Source: Candidatus Auribacterota bacterium (GTDB taxonomy: Bacteria > Auribacterota > Tritonobacteria > UBA1439). Taken from it: a DNA stretch of 33,430 nt. The notes below the pieces were generated by a model. It was not told where the DNA came from. It worked only from the letters and a program-made list of their open reading frames with translations, and searched no databases. Made by a program: the position numbers and the translations under genes. The stretch spans positions 1 through 33,430 of the forward strand of contig JAPLCW010000163.1 of assembly GCA_026392015.1 (NCBI GenBank). Direction: 5' to 3'. Each line of letters begins with the position of its first letter. The first letter of the stretch is position 1. This document shows positions 30,884-33,430 of the stretch, piece after piece.

Positions 30884-32623
30884 TCATGGGCTGACACTGA
30901 CATTCCTCTTATCCATCATAATTACATATAAACTATCAGCGCGCAGCTCTTCAAGATTTCGCACAGGCGGGAGCTTCCCGGACTCGATCACCGCCGCATA
31001 GAAGGTCATCTGTCGGCCGGCCATGGCGGGAGGCAGCATCGCTCGGGAGTAAATCCTCTGCGCATACGGTGCAGAGAAAGCGGGGACATTTTTATACAGG
31101 GGCACTATATCCTTTTGGACCGCGCCATCAAGGTGGAGGGTATAAGGACCATAGTGGGAATCCAGAATCATGTAGTAATCAAATTTCGAACGTATGGGCT
31201 GCGCCAGGCGGATATCAAACCAGAAATTGAGTCCCGCAGTGAGCGGCCCCGGGCTAATTTCAAGAGGGGGAATCGGAGTGGGAGATCTGGTGATTACCAG
31301 CGCAGGGGGCTCAGTAGGCGATTGTGCCGGTGACGGTGAGGGCGTACTCGTCCGCGTGGGCGTCGCTTTGGGCGGGAGAGTGGGTGTACGAGTCGGTGTA
31401 CGCGTGGGTGTCGCTGTGGGTGAGGGAGTGGGTGTTCGAGTCGGCGTCCGCGTGGGCGTCGCTGTCGGCTGCTGACGGAATGCGTACAGGGCTGAATCTT
31501 CAGCCCCCACATACACCCTGTCACCGGAACTTATGGCGGGGGATGAGCTGATAACACCGCTGGTATAATAGGACCATAAGAGAGACCCTGCGGAGGAAAA
31601 AGCATAAAAACAGGCATCATGGGAACCCATATAGATATTTCCATCGGAACCTATGGCGGCTGATGAATATATATCATCCACCAGATCGTAACTCCATGCA
31701 AGCCCGCCTCTTGAACTGAGGCAATAAAGGGCATTGTCATTGCAGCCCACGACTGCTCTCCCAGAGCCATCTAGAGCGGGACAGACATATTCTATTGCAT
31801 TTGATGCCGGCGCAGTCCGGTAGCTCCATTTGAGAATCCCCACGGAAGTGAGCGCATACAACTTTCCAAAATTTTGGTTGGGAGGAAATTCAGAGGCTCC
31901 GATGTATACCGTTCCTTCAGAACTTATCGAGGGAGACGTGCTGATCAGGTAACCCGTGTGATAGCTCCAATAAAGCCCGCCGGCCGAATTGAGGGTATAG
32001 AATCTCTGATCATAGGATGCGGCGTAAACTCGCCCGGCGGAATCAACTGCCGGAGAAGAGACTATCAACCAGTTTGTCGCATAGCTCCAGAACAGCGCGC
32101 CGCTGGAGTGCAGTGCGTAAATGTTGTTGTCCCTCGATCCGATGTATATCTTACCGTTCGGGCTTAACGCCGGCGAAGAGTGGAGGAAATCCCCGGCAAG
32201 GTCATAGCTCCACCCGAGGGTCCCCGCGCCGGTGAGCATGTAGAGTCTGTCGTCCTGGGAGCCCAGGTAGACGCGCCCGGCGGTATCAATAGCGGGAGAG
32301 GATTCAATGACGCCACCCGTTGTATAACTCCACGAAAGCGAGGCGAGAGAGGTCAGTGCATAAAACGCATGATCATCCGAGCCCATGTAGATGCGGCCGT
32401 CCGAACCTATTGCGGGGGATGACTGCAATGCGCCCGCGGCGTGGTATGACCAGAAAAGATCGCCTCGCGAAGGGCCTGAGTACGCCGGACTCAATCCCGT
32501 GTGCAGCGCATCGCGATGGAACATCGGCCAGGGGGAATTGGCAAGCTGCGCTTGAAGCGGCCCGCTGATGAGCAGAAGTGGCACGTAGGAGAGAAGTATG
32601 GCACTCGCGGTCTTGATTCGCAT
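30884..32623 (-). CDS. Secreted eight-repeat PQQ-like beta-propeller protein, paralog 2
   Basis: 579 aa from the ATG at 32623-32621, chosen because AAGGAGA lies just upstream and a signal peptide follows at once (ASAILLSYVPLLLISGPLQA). A longer start 30 codons upstream would bury the signal. The entry motif SPWPMFHRDALHTG is shared with the 2048 gene. Eight WSY-type repeats follow (for example LSWSYTTGGVIESSPAI, GRVYLGSQDD). One is lengthened by an insertion (ASEFPPNQNFGKLYAL). A Thr/Pro linker (PTRTPTRTPTPSPTATPTRT) covers about residues 383-440. The C-terminal ~120 residues (GLNFWFDIRLAQPIRSKFDY ...) form an unnamed domain. It should be exported; binding or surface display is inferred. It is transcribed toward the tRNA gene. 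Confidence 0.85.
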   Translation of the reverse strand: MRIKTASAILLSYVPLLLISGPLQAQLANSPWPMFHRDALHTGLSPAYSGPSRGDLFWSYHAAGALQSSPAIGSDGRIYMGSDDHAFYALTSLASLSWSYTTGGVIESSPAIDTAGRVYLGSQDDRLYMLTGAGTLGWSYDLAGDFLHSSPALSPNGKIYIGSRDNNIYALHSSGALFWSYATNWLIVSSPAVDSAGRVYAASYDQRFYTLNSAGGLYWSYHTGYLISTSPSISSEGTVYIGASEFPPNQNFGKLYALTSVGILKWSYRTAPASNAIEYVCPALDGSGRAVVGCNDNALYCLSSRGGLAWSYDLVDDIYSSAAIGSDGNIYMGSHDACFYAFSSAGSLLWSYYTSGVISSSPAISSGDRVYVGAEDSALYAFRQQPTATPTRTPTRTPTPSPTATPTRTPTRTPTLPPKATPTRTSTPSPSPAQSPTEPPALVITRSPTPIPPLEISPGPLTAGLNFWFDIRLAQPIRSKFDYYMILDSHYGPYTLHLDGAVQKDIVPLYKNVPAFSAPYAQRIYSRAMLPPAMAGRQMTFYAAVIESGKLPPVRNLEELRADSLYVIMMDKRNVSVSP

Positions 32624-32904
32624 CGCCTTCTCCTTGATAGGGGAACTTCCCGCTGCTGCAATTCGGTTTTGCCACTTGAGCCTACCAAAAGCGTTGGAAT
32701 TGGCAAAGCGCAATCCAACAAAGGAGAGTTTCTACCCACTCTTGATATGCCTATAGACCGGATCCATCCTTGTCATGGGGTTCCCTGCTTGCCCTGGCTG
32801 CCAACAGGCAGGTGGTGGGCAGGCAATAGGCGAGGGACTATAGCAGCCTGTCTTGGAGCGGTTACGTGCTGTTCTTGATGGTTACCCAATTCGCGCCTTC
32901 CATT
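32624..32904. other. Gap between propeller and TPR genes
   Basis: No gene is supported. Short complementary words such as GCCTGC/GCAGG occur around 32790-32825. It must contain the promoter for the minus-strand propeller gene, but I cannot identify it. Confidence 0.35.
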
Positions 32905-33276
32905 TTATCGAAAAGGATAAGGTTCCGCTGCCTCGTTATGCCTGACCGCCTTACGTAACGCGAGCCCCAGATTATCGCGTGCCTTGCCGAAATCCGGATT
33001 GATCCGCAGCGCCTCGGAAAAGTGAGCGATAGCCTCGTCAATTCTCCCCTGGCGGGTCAGCACGACGCCGAGGTTGATGTGAGCCTCCATATAATCCGGA
33101 TTGATTCGGAGCGCCGTTGAATAATGGGAGATGGCGTCATCAATCCTGCCCTCGCCGGCCAACGCGTTCCCCATAATATAATGTGTCGCAGCACTATTCG
33201 GATTGATCCGCAGCGCCTCGGAATAGTGGGCAATGGCCTCGTAGGTTTTACCCTGTCCGGCTAACGCGATTCCCAT
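32905..33276 (-). pseudogene. TPR protein, 5' end cut off by a RAYT element
   Basis: 123 residues made of three and a half 34-residue tetratricopeptide repeats (MGIALAGQGKTYEAIAHYSE, ALRINPNSAATHYIMGNALA, INLGVVLTRQGRIDEAIAHF), ending LALRKAVRHNEAAEPYPFR. The first ATG is inside a repeat: the preceding in-frame codons read DNN, as a TPR would, and then a TAG appears where RAYT-element sequence begins (33292 onward). The gene is therefore almost certainly truncated, its N-terminal part lying beyond the element. TPRs form protein-binding scaffolds; no other domain is left to give a function. Confidence 0.7.
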
Positions 33277-33291
33277 GTTATTGTCCTATAT

Positions 33292-33316
33292 CAGGGTCAG
33301 ACCTCTACTATTGACT
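33292..33316. repeat. 25-nt RAYT-element end, shared with 19491-19515
   Basis: A 25-nt sequence beginning CAGGGTCAGACCTCTACTAT is present here and, on the opposite strand, at 19491-19515. Relative to the RAYT coding direction both copies point the same way: this one upstream of the start, the other at the very 3' end of the RAYT fragment. It probably marks the element boundary or the target recognised by the transposase. Confidence 0.75.
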
Positions 33317-33345
33317 AAGGGGAGGCAGCGTGATACCGTTCGGAC

Positions 33346-33430
33346 ATGGCAAGACCGCTGAGGATTGAATATCCAGGGGCATGGTACCATGTTACAAGCC
33401 GCGGGAGCGAGCGAGGGGAGATATTCCGGG
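33346..33430 (+). CDS. REP-associated tyrosine transposase (RAYT, Y1_Tnp), N-terminus only
   Basis: The first 28 codons before the window ends read MARPLRIEYPGAWYHVTSRG and continue SERGEIFR. This is the standard start of RAYT/Y1 transposases, in which YHVTSRG begins the HUH-type single-stranded DNA endonuclease domain. A GGGGAGG site (33319-33325) lies rather far upstream. The element has landed in the minus-strand TPR gene. RAYTs are usually single-copy and are thought to mobilise REP palindromes. The relic at 19489-19749 would be the 3' end of a related copy. Confidence 0.85.
   Translation, partial: MARPLRIEYPGAWYHVTSRGSERGEIFR

Overview
The window reads as one stretch of a bacterial chromosome of moderately high GC content (my impression; not computed). 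It is probably from an uncultured Gram-negative lineage: there are lipoprotein-processing genes, PilT, CsgG-like and lipobox proteins, secreted Thr/Pro-linker beta-propellers, many small intergenic palindromic repeats and REP-associated transposase (RAYT) pieces. This mix is reminiscent of candidate phyla around the PVC superphylum (Omnitrophota/Aureabacteria type), but that is an inference and no marker here settles it.

Layout. 1-3682: a truncated secreted Fn3/NHL/discoidin-type protein (minus strand) and a secreted eight-repeat PQQ-like propeller protein. 3683-4926: a palindromic repeat followed by a decayed, nearly ORF-less group II intron. 4927-10435: a HELTH membrane protein, a small lipoprotein, an acyl-CoA synthetase, a tandem PilZ protein and a PilT-type ATPase. 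10888-13202: a radical SAM protein overlapping a PgeF laccase-domain protein. 13757-15739: yggS-proC-yggU. 16057-17369: a decaying accessory island (HigB/HigA-like toxin-antitoxin pair with a palindromic operator, a broken second antitoxin carrying a 113-bp palindromic insertion, and an integrase relic). 17607-19348: a CsgG-like lipoprotein gene split by a frameshift, plus a small acidic protein. 19489-20040: a RAYT fragment, an IS66-like miniature element and a short tandem array. 20141-25644: ileS-dksA/traR-lspA-lgt-rluD, tightly packed. 26114-30427: manA-yicC, a four-helix-bundle fragment, then gmk-coaC-coaB. 30625-30712: tRNA-Leu(TAA), minus strand. 30884-33430: a second eight-repeat propeller protein (minus), a TPR gene cut at its 5' end, and the start of an intact-looking RAYT gene running off the window.

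How the genes work together. The two long operons are ordinary housekeeping: isoleucyl-tRNA synthesis, lipoprotein maturation (Lgt then LspA), rRNA pseudouridylation, GMP kinase and CoA synthesis. PilZ and PilT, 460 bp apart, may link c-di-GMP to pilus retraction. The two propeller paralogs have the same architecture: signal peptide, SPWPMFH entry motif, eight WSY blades, Thr/Pro linker and a C-terminal domain.

The most interesting signal is the mobile-element record. Three miniature elements of two sequence types have GTAA...TTAC-like ends and exact 8-bp target duplications, which points to an IS66-type transposase acting in trans. Another 306-bp inverted-repeat element has near-adjacent 8-bp direct repeats. 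Two RAYT ends share an exact 25-nt sequence in the same orientation. The toxin-antitoxin/integrase island contains three nonsense codons, and removing one 113-bp insert restores the reading frame of the second antitoxin. No CRISPR array, rRNA gene or clearly new defence system was found.
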